Positions 8,683 through 17,312 of a DNA stretch of 64,000 nucleotides are shown here, in pieces. How positions within the stretch are numbered: the first letter of the stretch is position 1; every line of letters begins with the position of its first letter. Made by a program: the position numbers and the translations under genes. Under the pieces are notes generated by a model. The model did no database searches and had not been told where the DNA came from. It saw only the letters and a program-made list of their open reading frames with translations. Source of the DNA: an uncultured Sphingomonadaceae bacterium (GTDB taxonomy: Bacteria > Pseudomonadota > Alphaproteobacteria > Sphingomonadales > Sphingomonadaceae); assembly GCA_947495985.1 (NCBI GenBank), contig CANMBD010000004.1, forward strand, positions 124,001 through 188,000. The letters run 5' to 3'.

Positions 8683-9040
8683 GCCAAACGGATCGAGGAA
8701 ATTGCTTATCAAACAACGTAGCGATATCGGGGCGCTGCTGGTTGACCAGATCCAATCCCGGATCGGTTCCGACTACAAGGTGAAGATCATACGTGAACGC
8801 CCGTGGGCCAGCATCACCTTTTCCGGAACACGGCACAATATCAGTATCACCGGTTCTGTTTCCGATTATACGGACTTTCTCTCCTCATTTGCCACCGAGC
8901 TTCAGGATCATAACTTTGACTTGCCCGCCCATTTTGTCGCCGATGTGGTGGCGAATATTTCCTGTATGCCGCCGGATCATCTCGCGCTTGAAATACTGAC
9001 GATCAAAGACCATGTCGCAAGCTATTACCGGCCGGTCTAG
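8672..9040 (+). CDS. hypothetical protein downstream of the small HTH gene
   Basis: A 122-residue soluble protein that I do not recognise. It has mixed alpha/beta character (a strand-rich stretch around residues 35-60 with ASITFSGTRHNISITG), no signal peptide and no membrane segment. The ATG at 8672 is preferred over the one at 8666, because GGAG at 8660-8663 is then correctly spaced. The start overlaps the end of the preceding HTH gene by 11 bp, so the pair is translationally coupled and presumably controlled by the same three operator sites. Confidence 0.7.
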   Translation: MLHEPNGSRKLLIKQRSDIGALLVDQIQSRIGSDYKVKIIRERPWASITFSGTRHNISITGSVSDYTDFLSSFATELQDHNFDLPAHFVADVVANISCMPPDHLALEILTIKDHVASYYRPV

Positions 9041-9061
9041 CGCCAGACAGCTTAAGACGGC

Positions 9062-10099
9062 TTAGCGCTGCGCGGTCATCTTCTCCAACGTACCCAAAGC
9101 CGCTTTCAAGGCTGCGTCCATATCCGCCTGGCGGACGGCCGCCATATCTTGGGGTGATTTCTCTACCTCAGTGAGCGGTGGTGATGCCATTACGGGCGCT
9201 TCACTGATCGGGCCGGCAGCCTGCTGCGTCTCAACTGCCGGTTGTGTTGGCGTTATTTGAGGTGACGTCATGACGGTTTCGGTTGGCGCGGGGGTCGCTG
9301 CAAAAGCTCCGGCCTCCAACTGCTTGAGACGGCGTAGCCCGGCCTCAAGGCGATCAGTCAGCTCGGCAATATTCAAATCCGACAAATCTTCTGCCGGAGG
9401 CTGCGCAACTGCTACCGGAGCCGCCACGGGCTGCTCCACCGCTGTTTCTTCTGCAACTGCTGGCGTGTTTTCGGCAACGGTTTCGGTCGGGTTGAATGGA
9501 ATGTCAGCCAGTACCGGCTCTGCTGGTTCTGCTTCTTCAAAAGGCTGGATAGCCTCTGGCAGGGGAGATGGTGTCTCGGTTTCCGCAAAAATCGGTGCCC
9601 GTTCTGGCGCGTCAGCCTCTTCGTCGACTTTCCTCAATTGCGGTAAGTCGGCAAGATCCATTACTCTGGCCTTGTTCTTCTTCGGTTTTTTCAGAAACTT
9701 GGTCAGCGATTTTGCGTCGAATTTCGGCAGGCTGAACCGGCTTTTCTTGGCATTCGCCTCTGCTTCCAGGTCCAGTTCAATCGGACTGGCGGCATTAATT
9801 TGTTCTCGAAGTGCAACGCCCATGTCAGAGCTCCCTTTGCGATTTAGAAAAAAATATATGGCTGACGCGGAAACCAGACCGGCCATGATGGCGATCAGCC
9901 CGCGTGCTGTATTGCCCAGCGGCGGTGCTGCTGCCGGAAGGATTTCGGAAAGCCCGGTCGCACCGATAGCGCTTTCCAGATAGACGTACGGCAGCGTGAC
10001 AACGACCAGCGCGGCACCAACGCCTGCTGCAATCGCCATTACCGGCTCTTTGAACCGTCCCAGTTTTTGATCCGTGTCTTCCACGCTGTTCTCCGCCAT
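9062..10099 (-). CDS. hypothetical membrane protein with Pro/Glu-rich cytoplasmic region
   Basis: A 345-residue protein with two transmembrane helices (about residues 20-40 and 65-85). A Lys-rich basic patch follows (FLKKPKKNKARV), then a long acidic, Pro/Ala-rich, probably disordered region. A short conserved-looking helical block LSDLNIAELTDRLEAGLRRL lies near residue 245, and the protein ends in a charged C-terminal helix. I do not know a function. The ATG at 10099 lies one base after the stop of the upstream glycosyltransferase, so it is translationally coupled to it. A scaffold role in the envelope-glycan locus is possible but unproven. Confidence 0.75.
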   Translation of the reverse strand: MAENSVEDTDQKLGRFKEPVMAIAAGVGAALVVVTLPYVYLESAIGATGLSEILPAAAPPLGNTARGLIAIMAGLVSASAIYFFLNRKGSSDMGVALREQINAASPIELDLEAEANAKKSRFSLPKFDAKSLTKFLKKPKKNKARVMDLADLPQLRKVDEEADAPERAPIFAETETPSPLPEAIQPFEEAEPAEPVLADIPFNPTETVAENTPAVAEETAVEQPVAAPVAVAQPPAEDLSDLNIAELTDRLEAGLRRLKQLEAGAFAATPAPTETVMTSPQITPTQPAVETQQAAGPISEAPVMASPPLTEVEKSPQDMAAVRQADMDAALKAALGTLEKMTAQR

Positions 10100-10100
10100 C

Positions 10101-11333
10101 TCAGGCCGCCCGCTCATAGGGTTTATGCGCGATCAACCTTTGGTAAACAGGTTTGTAACGCAAAATGTTTGACGACCAGTTACGATCTGTCTCAACAAAT
10201 TTTCGTGCTGTCTCAATGGTTTGTGGCCAGAGGGCACGATTTTTCAGCAATTTGTCCAGTTTTTGGGCGATTTTTTCCGGTGAACCGGCCGGAAACAGGG
10301 TCCCGGTGACTCCATCCTCAATCAGCTCGCGATGGCCGCCAATATCCGACGCTGCAACCATCCGTCCCTGCGCCATGGCTTCCAAGGGTTTGAGGGGAGT
10401 TACCAGCTCGGTCAACCGCATCGATTTGCGCGGATAGACCATGACATCCATCAAGCCGTAATAACGCTCTACATCTTCATGCGGTACCCGCCCGGTAAAG
10501 GTGATCGCGGATGCTGCTGGTGAGGCCGCTACCTGTTCTTTAAGCGCCTGTTCCATAGGACCGCCGCCTACCAGCAATAAATGCGCATCCGGGGACTGGC
10601 TCTGAAGTGACGGCATGGCGGCAATGAGATCATCGAGCCCTTCATAATTATAGAAGCTGCCAATAAAGCCCAGCACGGACTTGCCTGTCAGCCCCAGTTC
10701 GCTTCGCAATTCTTCGTCCGGCGCAGACGGTTTGCCGAACAGAGTCATATCGACGCCATTGGGCGAAACGGTTATTTTCTCCTTGGCAACACCGCGCGCG
10801 ACCAGATCTGATTTCAGACCTTCGCAAATCACCGCAACGGCATCAGCGCCGTTTACGACATGGTTTTCAAGCTGCCGGGTCAGCCAATAGCGCGGACTGC
10901 CCTCACGGCCGGTGCCGTTGCCGACGGCTGCATCTTCCCAGAACGCGCGAATTTCATAGAGCAGCGGCAGTCCGGTTTTCTCGGCCACCCGCAAAGCCGC
11001 CAATCCGTTCAGCGCCGGGCTATGGGCATGCAGGACATCTGGCCGCCACTCCTGAACCACCTCGGAAATACGGTCGGCAAAAACCGATATCTCGCGCCAC
11101 TCGCGCACTGGGGATGGCCCTTGCACATTCGTCAGGGTGCGAAAGAAATCCAGCCCGTCTGCCTTTTCCAGGGGTGCTCTTGCCTCAAACCCGTGCTGGT
11201 ACTGGCGCACGCCGGTCACTCCGGCGACATGCAGGCCGCTGGTAATCTGCGCCTTCATGATGGCCCGGGTGCGAAAGCAATATCCGCTATGCAGGGGCAG
11301 GCTGTGGTCTAAAATGTGCAAGATGCGTGTCAT
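10101..11333 (-). CDS. exosortase A-associated family 4 glycosyltransferase
   Basis: A 410-residue GT-B glycosyltransferase of family GT4. The N-terminus ILHILDHSLPLHSGYCFRTR is the hallmark of the PEP-CTERM/exosortase-A-associated Daro_2409-type subfamily. In the C-terminal half the nucleotide-sugar-binding region is visible as SVLGFIGSFYNYEGLDDL, the E-x7-E element as PLKPLEAMAQGR, and a VAASDIGGHRELI block. It likely adds a sugar during synthesis of an exosortase-linked exopolysaccharide or glycoprotein. It is divergent from the O-glycosylation ligase gene and coupled to the downstream membrane protein. Confidence 0.9.
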   Translation of the reverse strand: MTRILHILDHSLPLHSGYCFRTRAIMKAQITSGLHVAGVTGVRQYQHGFEARAPLEKADGLDFFRTLTNVQGPSPVREWREISVFADRISEVVQEWRPDVLHAHSPALNGLAALRVAEKTGLPLLYEIRAFWEDAAVGNGTGREGSPRYWLTRQLENHVVNGADAVAVICEGLKSDLVARGVAKEKITVSPNGVDMTLFGKPSAPDEELRSELGLTGKSVLGFIGSFYNYEGLDDLIAAMPSLQSQSPDAHLLLVGGGPMEQALKEQVAASPAASAITFTGRVPHEDVERYYGLMDVMVYPRKSMRLTELVTPLKPLEAMAQGRMVAASDIGGHRELIEDGVTGTLFPAGSPEKIAQKLDKLLKNRALWPQTIETARKFVETDRNWSSNILRYKPVYQRLIAHKPYERAA

Positions 11334-11454
11334 TGCCGCTGGTCCTGCCTGAAAAGGATTAACGTCCCGTCAACCCAAAACCTGTATCGCGTGCCTGAAT
11401 ATGCATGAATCTGATGCACCAGTGGATGTACAAGCCGGGGCCGCCTGAACCGAT

Positions 11455-11610
11455 ATGATTGATAATTTTTCCATCGCTCTGACGCACGGATTGCTGCTGA
11501 TTGCAGTATGGCGACTGATTCATCGCCCCGACCTTGATCTTGAAGATCCGCCGGAACCGGATGCAGAGCCTGAAGGTTTCCATACAGCACGGAACCAGCT
11601 CGATGCGTGA
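11455..11610 (+). CDS. small single-pass membrane protein in the exosortase-A-type locus
   Basis: A 51-codon frame with an ATG at 11455 and its stop at 11608-11610, overlapping the ligase start (11603) by 8 bp. It encodes a short hydrophobic helix (SIALTHGLLLIAVWRLI, residues 6-22), an arginine-bearing boundary, and an acidic proline-rich tail (DLDLEDPPEPDAEPEG). The overlap with the ligase, membrane topology and acidic tail support a real gene. The ribosome-binding site is weak and an in-frame TGA lies just upstream, so no longer start exists. I cannot assign it to a family with confidence. Confidence 0.5.
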   Translation: MIDNFSIALTHGLLLIAVWRLIHRPDLDLEDPPEPDAEPEGFHTARNQLDA

Positions 11611-12997
11611 TCTGGTCTTTGTCGCCTATCTGCTCGCCTTGCTGTTTCTGGCGTTCAAGCGGCCTTTCATCTTCACTTTGGTCTATGCCTATATCGACAT
11701 TGTCGCACCCCAGCGGCTGAGCTATTTCCTGCTCAATTCCGTGCCGCTATCGCTGATCGTGTTCGGCATGGCGTTTCTCGGGTTCATGGTGGCTGATGAC
11801 AAGAAAGACGTCCGCTTTTCGGTGCGGCAGGGCGCGATGGTCATTCTGCTTATCTATTGCGGTTATACCAGCTTTCAGGGCGCTTTGCCCGAAGATGCGA
11901 TGGAAAAATGGGACTGGGTCTGGAAGGCCCTGGTCTTCGCCATCTTCCTGCCGCTCACGCTTAGAACCAAGCTGCGTATCGAAGCGCTTACGCTGTTCAT
12001 GGTCCTGTGCGCCGCGACCTTGATCATCACCGGCGGTATCAAGACATTGGGTTCCGGTGGCGGCTATGGCGCGTTGGTATTGTTGATTGATGATAATGCC
12101 GGGCTTTACGAAGGCTCGATCATTTCTATGGTGGCGATTGCGATCATCCCGCTAATGCTCTGGCTTTCCAGGCATGGGACGATCTTTCCGCCCGACTGGC
12201 GGGTCAAATATTTCACGATGGCGCTGATCTTTGCCGCGCTGCTGATCCCGGTGGGCACACAGGCGCGTACCGGGCTGGTATGTATTGCCGTGCTTGCGGT
12301 GCTGCAGCTGCGCTTCGTCAAATACCGGTTCCTCTACGCCGGGCTGGCGGTGACCGTTGGTTTGATGGCGATACCGTTTCTGCCGCAAAGCTTTTCGGAG
12401 CGCATGGGCACGATCCAGAATTACAAGGCCGATGAATCCGCCTCGACCCGCATCGCGGTGTGGGAGTGGACGATCGAATATGCCAATGCCAATCCGATGG
12501 GCGGCGGGTTCAACGTCTATCGGCTTAACAAGCTGCGCTACGAGCTGGCGCCCGACAAAAAAGCCGACGAGCCGGAACAGGACTATGACTACGAGCTGGA
12601 GGACGACGGGCCGATTGAAGTGGTCGATGAAGCCCGCGCCTTCCACAGCAGCTATTTCGAAATGCTCGGCGAACAGGGTTATCCCGGCCTCGCCCTGTGG
12701 CTGTTCATTCACCTTGGCGGCATCTGGCGCATGGAGGTGCTGCGAAGACGCTATCGCAACACATCCAAAGAAGGTGAGATGTGGGTCGCGCCGCTCGCCA
12801 TTGCCCTGCAAAATGCGCATATCATCTACATGGTCGGTTCGCTGTTTGTTGGCGTCGCGTTCCAGCCGTTCGTGTATATGCTGGTGGCGCTGCAGATCGG
12901 ATTGGATACCTATATGACGCGCCGTGCGCAGGAGGCGAAATGGAGCCCGATTGCCAAGCACCTGCCAACCGGCACATGGTCACAGGCCGCTTCCTGA
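11603..12997 (+). CDS. putative O-glycosylation ligase, exosortase A system-associated (Wzy/WaaL-like)
   Basis: A 464-residue polytopic membrane protein of the O-antigen ligase/polymerase-like superfamily, of the type linked to exosortase A. The start at 11603 (MRDLVFVAYLL) is chosen over an upstream ATG because GGAA precedes it and family members begin this way. The N-terminal RPFIFTLVYAYIDIVAPQRLSY region and the large periplasmic loop after residue 300, with TRIAVWEWTIEYANANPMGG and FHSSYFEMLGEQGY, match the family. It presumably transfers or polymerises glycans at the periplasmic face. No exosortase gene is in the window. Confidence 0.88.
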   Translation: MRDLVFVAYLLALLFLAFKRPFIFTLVYAYIDIVAPQRLSYFLLNSVPLSLIVFGMAFLGFMVADDKKDVRFSVRQGAMVILLIYCGYTSFQGALPEDAMEKWDWVWKALVFAIFLPLTLRTKLRIEALTLFMVLCAATLIITGGIKTLGSGGGYGALVLLIDDNAGLYEGSIISMVAIAIIPLMLWLSRHGTIFPPDWRVKYFTMALIFAALLIPVGTQARTGLVCIAVLAVLQLRFVKYRFLYAGLAVTVGLMAIPFLPQSFSERMGTIQNYKADESASTRIAVWEWTIEYANANPMGGGFNVYRLNKLRYELAPDKKADEPEQDYDYELEDDGPIEVVDEARAFHSSYFEMLGEQGYPGLALWLFIHLGGIWRMEVLRRRYRNTSKEGEMWVAPLAIALQNAHIIYMVGSLFVGVAFQPFVYMLVALQIGLDTYMTRRAQEAKWSPIAKHLPTGTWSQAAS

Positions 12998-13065
12998 CCG
13001 CCGGGCGATCACAACCACCAGCACAAAGCAGATGACAGGCGCGCGTCGTCCGCTACGATCATTAC

Positions 13066-14049
13066 ATGACATCGCCTGCTGCCTCTCTTTCCGTCTCCGC
13101 CAGTGCCGAACGCTGGCCGGTCAACGGCTCTTTTGTCATCAGCCGCGGGGCCAAGACCCATGTTGATGTCGTCGTCTGTTCGGTCAGTGACGGGACAAAT
13201 CAGGGTGTGGGTGAGGCCACTCCGATCTATTATGAAGGCGAAACTGCAGAGAATTGCGTCGCTGCCATAGAGAGTTTTGCCGCCGCCCATCCCCGGTTTG
13301 ACCGGCTCGCCTTGCTCGATCACATGCCGAGAGGCGCGGCCCGCAATGCGCTCGACTGCGCACTATGGGACCTGGAATGCCGGCAGCATGACCAGCCACT
13401 GTGGCGCCATGCCTTTTTGCCGGAACCCAAGCCGTTGACTACCGCTTTTACCATCTCGCTCGGCGATCCGGCGCAGATGGAGGCAGATGCCCGTGCCGCT
13501 GCGGCCACCCACAGCCTGCTTAAACTCAAACTGTCCGGCAGCGACGATCACGCCCGCGTCGCCGCCGTCCATCGCGGGGCGCCGGAAGCCCGCCTGATTG
13601 TGGATGCCAATGAAAGCTGGAACGATCTTGATATCGGCGCGGAGGCCGCAGCCTTGGCCCAATGGGGCGTCGAGTTGATCGAACAGCCGGTCAGCGCCGG
13701 GCGCGACGACCTGCTCGCCGGTCTTCGCTCGCCGATACCGCTCTGCGCCGATGAAAGCTGCCACACCAGCTCTGACATTCCAGCGCTTGCGCCCTACTAT
13801 CAAGCCGTAAATATCAAGCTCGACAAGGCCGGCGGCTTGACCGAGGCGATACGCATCGCCGATGCCGCAGAGCAGGCGGGGCTGAAACTAATGGTCGGCT
13901 GTATGCTCTCAACCTCGCTCGCCATTCGTCCGGCCTTTGCGCTGGCCCAGCGGGCTGACTGGGTGGATCTCGACGGACCTCTGCTCCTTGCGCAGGACCG
14001 AGCCGACGCCATGCATTTTGCCGGCGGAGAGGTGATGTTGGGGTCCTGA
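13066..14049 (+). CDS. dipeptide epimerase (L-Ala-D/L-Glu epimerase, enolase superfamily)
   Basis: A 327-residue muconate-lactonizing/mandelate-racemase-type enzyme. Seen in order are the KxK catalytic motif (LLKLKLSG, about residue 150), metal ligands in VDANESW (about 180), ELIEQPV (about 204) and CADESCH (about 229), the second catalytic lysine in NIKLDKAGG (about 250), and the specificity loop GCMLSTSLA (about 280). These fit the L-Ala-D/L-Glu epimerase group, which converts L-Ala-D-Glu released from murein for reuse. Substrate is inferred from family. Related murein-recycling genes occur at 50-52 kb. Confidence 0.85.
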   Translation: MTSPAASLSVSASAERWPVNGSFVISRGAKTHVDVVVCSVSDGTNQGVGEATPIYYEGETAENCVAAIESFAAAHPRFDRLALLDHMPRGAARNALDCALWDLECRQHDQPLWRHAFLPEPKPLTTAFTISLGDPAQMEADARAAAATHSLLKLKLSGSDDHARVAAVHRGAPEARLIVDANESWNDLDIGAEAAALAQWGVELIEQPVSAGRDDLLAGLRSPIPLCADESCHTSSDIPALAPYYQAVNIKLDKAGGLTEAIRIADAAEQAGLKLMVGCMLSTSLAIRPAFALAQRADWVDLDGPLLLAQDRADAMHFAGGEVMLGS

Positions 14050-14114
14050 ACCGGGTTAAAGAGGCGACCGGATGTTGGCCGATGGAGCGAGGAAGCGCAT
14101 CATGGTCGGGACCG

Positions 14115-15032
14115 TTATATCGCCGCATCACGACCAAAGATCGCGGCCCAGTTTTTATGCCGCCCCCAACTGATTAATCCCACTGCGATCATCATCTGTA
14201 CAACCCCATAAAATAGTAACGAGAACAGCACCATATCGCCTATCGGATCAGGCTCGCCAACGACCGCCGGGAACAGCGATGCTTTGAGCATGATCCCCAG
14301 ATTAATGTTGCGGACAACCACTTCCATATCAATCGCCGTGGAATCGATGGCGGACAATCGCAACGTTCGACACACGAGCCAACTTGACACTGCCAGCACC
14401 AAAATCAGCAATATGATCGTCAGCATGTTGTTCACGCCAAACATGTTGACATCCAGTCGTCCGGACATGGAGGAGCCAATGACGATCAATATTATACCCA
14501 ATAGAGAGCCCCGCACACACCATTTGGAGAATGTTGCTGCAGAGCCGGGAAACAGGCGCAAATAAACCATGCCCGCTGCCAATGGCAGCAAGAGGTTTAA
14601 CGCGATTTCCGTCATGATCTGCCCGCGCGGCATGGTAAAACCATCGGGCATATATTGAGCGATAAGAAATTCGAGGATCAGCGGTGTCGTTACCAGACAG
14701 GCTATGGTGGTCAGTGCTGTAATGGTGATCGACAACGCCACATTACCGTGGGCAAAGTGCGTAAATATGTTAGAAGTAGTGCCACCCGGAATAGCTGCAA
14801 TCAAGGCAATCCCAAATGCAACTCCGCCTGTGACGCCAAAAGCGTGAATAAACACAAAGGCTACGGTTGGCACCAGCAACAGCTGTATCAGAGAACCACT
14901 TGTCACAGCTTTTGGTTCGAACAGTACCTCTTTAAAATCCCGAAGCGTAAGCGTCGCGCCCATGCCCAGCATCGCAAGTACCAGCTGAAATACGGCGAAC
15001 CAATATTCGTGTTCGATATAGAAAGTAGCCAT
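14115..15032 (-). CDS. BASS-family (bile acid:sodium symporter-like) transporter
   Basis: A 305-residue membrane protein with about nine transmembrane helices, containing the family's MLGMGATLTLRDFKEVL start and the central GIALIAAIPGGTTSNIFTHFAHGN crossover region that carries the sodium/substrate site. Bacterial members import organic anions such as keto acids or small carboxylates. The substrate is not readable here. It lies next to an AsnC/Lrp-type regulator, divergent, with about 180 bp to the likely regulator start. Import of an amino-acid-derived anion under control of that regulator would be a reasonable guess. Confidence 0.88.
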   Translation of the reverse strand: MATFYIEHEYWFAVFQLVLAMLGMGATLTLRDFKEVLFEPKAVTSGSLIQLLLVPTVAFVFIHAFGVTGGVAFGIALIAAIPGGTTSNIFTHFAHGNVALSITITALTTIACLVTTPLILEFLIAQYMPDGFTMPRGQIMTEIALNLLLPLAAGMVYLRLFPGSAATFSKWCVRGSLLGIILIVIGSSMSGRLDVNMFGVNNMLTIILLILVLAVSSWLVCRTLRLSAIDSTAIDMEVVVRNINLGIMLKASLFPAVVGEPDPIGDMVLFSLLFYGVVQMMIAVGLISWGRHKNWAAIFGRDAAI

Positions 15033-15214
15033 TTGATCTCCGGGCTTTGTTGACGCGAGTTGTAGTCGTCAAAGACCCGCTTAGCGCAAGTTCGTTTCAA
15101 ATATCCAGCTATTCAAACCTATCGTCATCAGGTCAAAAGAATATCAACCGACAGACCATTCTCGCTTTTCATAATTTACTTGGAATGCATCAAGGATGTG
15201 ATAATATTCTGTTT

Positions 15215-15685
15215 ATGAATGATATATCAAAAAATATTGATGAAAATGATCGGAATATCCTGAAAGCTTTGCAGCAGGATGCCAGCTTGTCGCTGGAAAA
15301 TCTGGCGGCGCAGCTCAGCCTGTCGACCAACGCCTGCTGGCGGCGGGTCAAACGGCTGGAAGCGGACGGCATTATTGCACGGCGGGTGGCGATCGTGGAA
15401 CCGGAGGCAGTTGGCCTTGGCATGACCGCCTTTGTTGCGGTGCGCACCAATGATCATAGCGACAAGTGGCTGGAGAAATTCGCCGCTGCCGCATCTTCGA
15501 TTGATGAGGTGGTCGAGTTTTACCGGATGGCCGGAGAGGTGGATTATCTGCTGAAACTGCTCGTGCGCGATATGGCGGACTATGACCGGGTATATAAAAA
15601 GCTGATCAAGGCGGTGCCGTTGTCCGATGTGTCGGCGAGCTTTGCCATGGAGCGGATTAAATACGAGACGGCGGTGCCTTTATAA
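15215..15685 (+). CDS. Lrp/AsnC family transcriptional regulator
   Basis: A 156-residue regulator. The N-terminal HTH (ENDRNILKALQQDASLSLENLA, then LSTNACWRRVKRLEADGII) is followed by the AsnC-type RAM ligand domain (VVEFYRMAGEVDYLLKLLV). I chose the ATG at 15215, which gives the typical short N-terminus; a second possible start is at 15185, and the frame is open from 15047. Its 3' end overlaps the convergent FAH gene by 6 bp. It is next to a tyrosine-catabolic cluster and a transporter, so it may sense an aromatic amino acid. That is inference. Confidence 0.87.
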   Translation: MNDISKNIDENDRNILKALQQDASLSLENLAAQLSLSTNACWRRVKRLEADGIIARRVAIVEPEAVGLGMTAFVAVRTNDHSDKWLEKFAAAASSIDEVVEFYRMAGEVDYLLKLLVRDMADYDRVYKKLIKAVPLSDVSASFAMERIKYETAVPL

Positions 15686-16696
15686 TTTGACCGCCACCAC
15701 TTCCTGACGGATAGCCCCAAAAATCGAGTGTCCATCCTCATCCAGCATCTGGATTTTCACCGTATCACCCGCACTCATGAAAGGCGTTTTCGCTTCACCA
15801 TCAGCAATGGTCTCGATCATCCGGATTTCGGCGATACAGCTATAGCCGAGCCCGCCTTCGGAAACCGGCTTGCCCGCACCGCCATCGGCATCCTGATTGG
15901 ACACCGTGCCCGAACCGATAATCGTACCGGCGCATAGGGGCCGTGTTTTTGCCGCATGTGCGACGAGGTCTGCCAGACTGAAGGTCGCATCCACGCCGGC
16001 ATTGGCGCGGCCAAATGGCTCGCGATTATAGTCGACCTGCAGCGGCAGGTGGATCACCGAACCTTTCCATGCGTCACCCAGTTCGTCGGGTGTGACGCAG
16101 ACCGGTGAGAAAGCGCTCGGCGGCTTGGACTGGAAAAAACCGAAGCCCTTGGCGAGCTCTCCGGGAATCAGGCCGCGAAGGGACACGTCGTTACACAGCA
16201 TGATCAACTTAATATGGTCGGCCGCATCATCGGCGCTTACGCCCATTGGGACGTCGCCGGTAATGACGGCTACTTCGCCTTCCATATCACAACCCCATTT
16301 CGGTTCGCCCAGCGGGATATCATCACGGGGGCCAAGAAACGCATCGGAGCCGCCCTGATACATCAGCGGGTCGCTGTAAAAGCTCTCCGGCACTTCGGCC
16401 CCGCGCGCTTTGCGGACCAGTTCAACATGGTTGATATAAGCGCTGCCATCGGCCCATTGATAGGCGCGCGGCAGGGGCGAATGCGCGTCATTCTCATGAA
16501 AGCGTTCGCATGGGACAACCTGATGCTCGACATCCCGGTAGAGCGCTTCCAGCTTGGGTGCGCAGTCTTCCCAATTATCAAGGGCTGCTTGTAAGGTCGG
16601 GGCTATGTTATTGGCTTCGCAGCAACGGGTCAGATCTTTCGAGACAACGACCAGCCGGCCATCGCGTGTGTCATTTTTCAGCGTCGCGAGTTTCAT
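15680..16696 (-). CDS. fumarylacetoacetate hydrolase family protein
   Basis: A 338-residue FAH-superfamily enzyme. The metal-binding acidic residues are in GCDMEGEVAVITGDV (about residues 135-149) and LCNDVSLRGLIPGELAKG (about 168-185), followed by FQSKPPSAFSPV and the GTVSNQDADGG block. In context with HPPD and a VOC protein on the same strand it most likely cleaves fumarylacetoacetate to fumarate and acetoacetate, the last step of tyrosine degradation. The length matches the short bacterial FahA-like group. Homogentisate dioxygenase and maleylacetoacetate isomerase are not found nearby. Confidence 0.87.
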   Translation of the reverse strand: MKLATLKNDTRDGRLVVVSKDLTRCCEANNIAPTLQAALDNWEDCAPKLEALYRDVEHQVVPCERFHENDAHSPLPRAYQWADGSAYINHVELVRKARGAEVPESFYSDPLMYQGGSDAFLGPRDDIPLGEPKWGCDMEGEVAVITGDVPMGVSADDAADHIKLIMLCNDVSLRGLIPGELAKGFGFFQSKPPSAFSPVCVTPDELGDAWKGSVIHLPLQVDYNREPFGRANAGVDATFSLADLVAHAAKTRPLCAGTIIGSGTVSNQDADGGAGKPVSEGGLGYSCIAEIRMIETIADGEAKTPFMSAGDTVKIQMLDEDGHSIFGAIRQEVVAVKL

Positions 16697-16760
16697 AGGG
16701 TTCCCATCTTTTGTTGAAAACGGATAGTGCGCCGGAACGCCTCAACAATCAACATGCGCG

Positions 16761-17312
16761 TTAATGTTCGTCGCGGGCTTTCTCGTGCAGCCATGCGGCA
16801 TGTTGCGGCGCCTTTTTGGTGCGGCTCCATTCCTCGAGCATTTCCGGGGCGACGCGGCGCAGCTCCTTCATCTCTTGGTCTGTGCCAATGTCGCAGGCGA
16901 TTTCCAGCCGGTGCCCATTGGGGTCAAAGAAATAGATGGATTTGAAAATGCCGTGATGCGTGGGCCCCAGAACTTCGAGCCCCTCAGCCTCTGCATTGGC
17001 CTTGGCAGCCAGCAGTTCCTCAAGCGTATCCACCTTGAACGCAATATGTTGCACCCATGTCGGCGTATTGGGATCCTTGCCCATTTCCGGCTGTTCGGGA
17101 AGTTCGAAAAAGGCCAGTATATTGCCGCCGCCGGCATCGAGGAAAATATGCATATAAGGATCATATTCACCGGTCGACGGCACTTCGTTTTCCGCAAAGG
17201 CCAGGTCAAAATCCATACCCATGACGCGTTGGTAAAATTCGGTGGTTTCCTTCGCATCCTTGCAGCGATAGGCGACATGATGAATGCCGGAGAGATTTGG
17301 TGCAGAGGTCAT
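16761..17312 (-). CDS. VOC family protein (glyoxalase/dioxygenase superfamily)
   Basis: A 183-residue vicinal-oxygen-chelate protein with paired beta-alpha-beta modules. The first metal ligand region is [19 protein letters not shown] (residues 9-27), the second [14 protein letters not shown] (about residue 87), and the terminal glutamate is in [14 protein letters not shown] (about 130). The ATG overlaps the HPPD stop (ATGA), so it is coupled to hppD. Its reaction is unknown; possible roles are an extradiol-type dioxygenase or an accessory step in aromatic breakdown. The downstream gene is the FAH protein. Confidence 0.85.
   Translation of the reverse strand: MTSAPNLSGIHHVAYRCKDAKETTEFYQRVMGMDFDLAFAENEVPSTGEYDPYMHIFLDAGGGNILAFFELPEQPEMGKDPNTPTWVQHIAFKVDTLEELLAAKANAEAEGLEVLGPTHHGIFKSIYFFDPNGHRLEIACDIGTDQEMKELRRVAPEMLEEWSRTKKAPQHAAWLHEKARDEH

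Noticed and set aside
11330-11590. An 86-codon minus-strand frame upstream of the glycosyltransferase
   Set aside because: No start signal or hydrophobic/domain pattern; the plus strand carries the better-supported 51-residue frame.
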